Shown piece after piece: positions 7,239-8,413 of a stretch of DNA of 8,413 nucleotides (positions within the stretch are counted from its first letter, which is position 1; each line of letters opens with the position of its first letter). The notes beneath the pieces were generated by a model that had not been told where the DNA came from, searched no databases, and saw only the letters and a program-made list of their open reading frames with translations. This DNA is from Calditrichota bacterium (GTDB lineage: Bacteria > Electryoneota > RPQS01): assembly GCA_020057985.1 (NCBI GenBank), contig JAGVEU010000078.1, forward strand, positions 1 to 8,413. The letters run 5' to 3'. Made by a program: the position numbers and the translations under genes.

Positions 7239-8413
7239 CCGACTTCAATACAAAATATGCAATCCGCTCCGTGGCACTCGAAAGACGAGCCGGATATGAT
7301 GTGCGGATTTTTCTCTTAACATTGATCCTGTGTCTCGTCGGAGCCGTTTTCGTCATGACTTCCTCCGCTGTTCATTCCTGGCAGAAGTTCGATGGTGACA
7401 GCATGAGCATCTTCTGGAGTCATCTTCAGAAAATCGGCCTCGGAATGTTTGGACTGATTATCTTCTCGTTACTCGATTATCACAGAATTGAGAAGTCTGC
7501 GCGACCGTTGATTTACTTTTCGATTCTTCTTCTGATTCTGGTCTTGTTTGTTCCGCAACCTGCGAAGGCAACGGCGCATCGCTGGCTAAGAATCCTTGGG
7601 TTCAGCTTTCAACCGGCCGAGTTTGCAAAGTTTGCGCTAATCGTCTTTCTTGCGATGAAGCTCGCGTCACATCATCGGGATCCATTTGCATACGACCGCA
7701 AAAAAATCAATCAAGGCTGCCTGCTCTTTTCATTCGTCGTGCTTGGGCTAATTGTGAAGGAACCCAATCTCTCGATGGCACTGCTGGTCATGGGAGTCGT
7801 TGCCGTGATGTTGTATTTGTCCGGCGTGAAAGTGAAGCGGCTGCTCGTCATCGGCGGAATTTGTCTTCCTTTCCTTGGGTTGATCGCATGGTACACTGCT
7901 TACATGCGGACTCGCCTTATTGAATACGCTGAGGGAATCATGGATCCGCTTCATGCGAGTCATCAGGTCAAACAATCACTGATCGGAATCGGTCACGGAG
8001 GACTCACGGGAGTTGGTCTCGGCGCATCAACTCAGAAGCACTTCTTCCTCCCTGAGCCCTATAAAGACTTCATCTTCAGCATTGTCGGTGAGGAGATCGG
8101 ATTGATTGGCGCCGGGTGTCTGCTGATCATCTTTCTTGCGTTTCTTACCCGTGCATGGCGAGTGGCACGGTTGGCTCCTGATCCGTTCGGTTACTACCTT
8201 GCTGCAGGAATAACTGCATCCATTGCCATGTCCTTTGTCATCAATGTCGGTGTGACCATTGGCTTGTTACCTGCGACGGGGCAGCCTTTGCCGTTCATCA
8301 GCTATGGCGGATCATCGCTTGTTATGTCGCTGTGTACCGTCGGTGTTTTATTGAACATCTCTCGTCAGATTCAGCGCTATGAGTCCATCGAACCAAGGAT
8401 GCTCGCAGAGTGA
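7235..8413 (+). CDS. ftsW: SEDS-family peptidoglycan glycosyltransferase FtsW
   Basis: Polytopic membrane protein that polymerises lipid II at the septum with FtsI. The GTG at 7235, in a GTGA overlap with the murD stop, gives 392 residues, a usual size. A short hydrophilic N-terminus leads into the first membrane segment at about 25-42. Family motifs are HRWLRILGF (from 115), QPAEF at 126-130, GHGGLTGVGLGAS, LPEPYKDFIF with Asp278 aligning with the essential extracellular aspartate (Asp297 in E. coli FtsW), GEEIGLIG, and PFISYGGSS ending at 361. Two deviations: EPNLS at 176-180 replaces the common (Q/E)PDLG, and YKDF replaces HTDF. Placement after murD and in the same cluster as ftsI favours FtsW over the related RodA. 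An upstream in-frame ATG at 7163 would extend deep into murD and adds no membrane or family sequence. No strong Shine-Dalgarno is visible, so coupling to murD is likely. Confidence 0.94.
   Translation: MTDFNTKYAIRSVALERRAGYDVRIFLLTLILCLVGAVFVMTSSAVHSWQKFDGDSMSIFWSHLQKIGLGMFGLIIFSLLDYHRIEKSARPLIYFSILLLILVLFVPQPAKATAHRWLRILGFSFQPAEFAKFALIVFLAMKLASHHRDPFAYDRKKINQGCLLFSFVVLGLIVKEPNLSMALLVMGVVAVMLYLSGVKVKRLLVIGGICLPFLGLIAWYTAYMRTRLIEYAEGIMDPLHASHQVKQSLIGIGHGGLTGVGLGASTQKHFFLPEPYKDFIFSIVGEEIGLIGAGCLLIIFLAFLTRAWRVARLAPDPFGYYLAAGITASIAMSFVINVGVTIGLLPATGQPLPFISYGGSSLVMSLCTVGVLLNISRQIQRYESIEPRMLAE

Overview
The window is a compact, one-directional piece of a division and cell wall (dcw) cluster. Six genes lie on the + strand: ftsI (5' end cut off by the window edge), murE, murF, mraY, murD and ftsW. 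The last gene ends at the final base of the window. There is essentially no intergenic DNA. The largest gap is 8 bases between ftsI and murE, and the other four junctions overlap or abut. I found no RNA genes, mobile elements, CRISPR arrays, terminators or convincing promoters.

Layout: bases 3-1907 encode the class B penicillin-binding protein FtsI with a single C-terminal PASTA domain. Bases 1916-3394 encode MurE with a DNPR motif, so it should add meso-diaminopimelate. Bases 3391-4776 encode MurF, 4776-5894 MraY, 5895-7238 MurD and 7235-8413 the SEDS glycosyltransferase FtsW. Together they cover stem-peptide assembly on UDP-MurNAc (MurD adds D-Glu, MurE adds the diamino acid, MurF adds D-Ala-D-Ala), transfer of the finished nucleotide precursor to the lipid carrier (MraY, lipid I), and the septal polymerase/transpeptidase pair (FtsW with FtsI). 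The order matches the classic E. coli dcw order, so ftsL would be expected upstream and murG/murC downstream, but neither is visible here.

Organism: a bacterium with DAP-type peptidoglycan and roughly 50% GC by eye. Several traits recall the Bacteroidetes/Chlorobi (FCB) side of the tree or related candidate phyla: PASTA-bearing FtsI, FtsW with 'EPNLS' in place of the usual QPD/EPD motif, and MraY with a 'FRYITFR' N-terminus and a longer periplasmic loop. This placement is inference from remembered family features and has low confidence.

I see no previously undescribed system. The points worth a second look are small: unusual residues in conserved motifs of MurE, FtsW and MurD, the PASTA-tailed FtsI, and the unbroken chain of stop/start overlaps.
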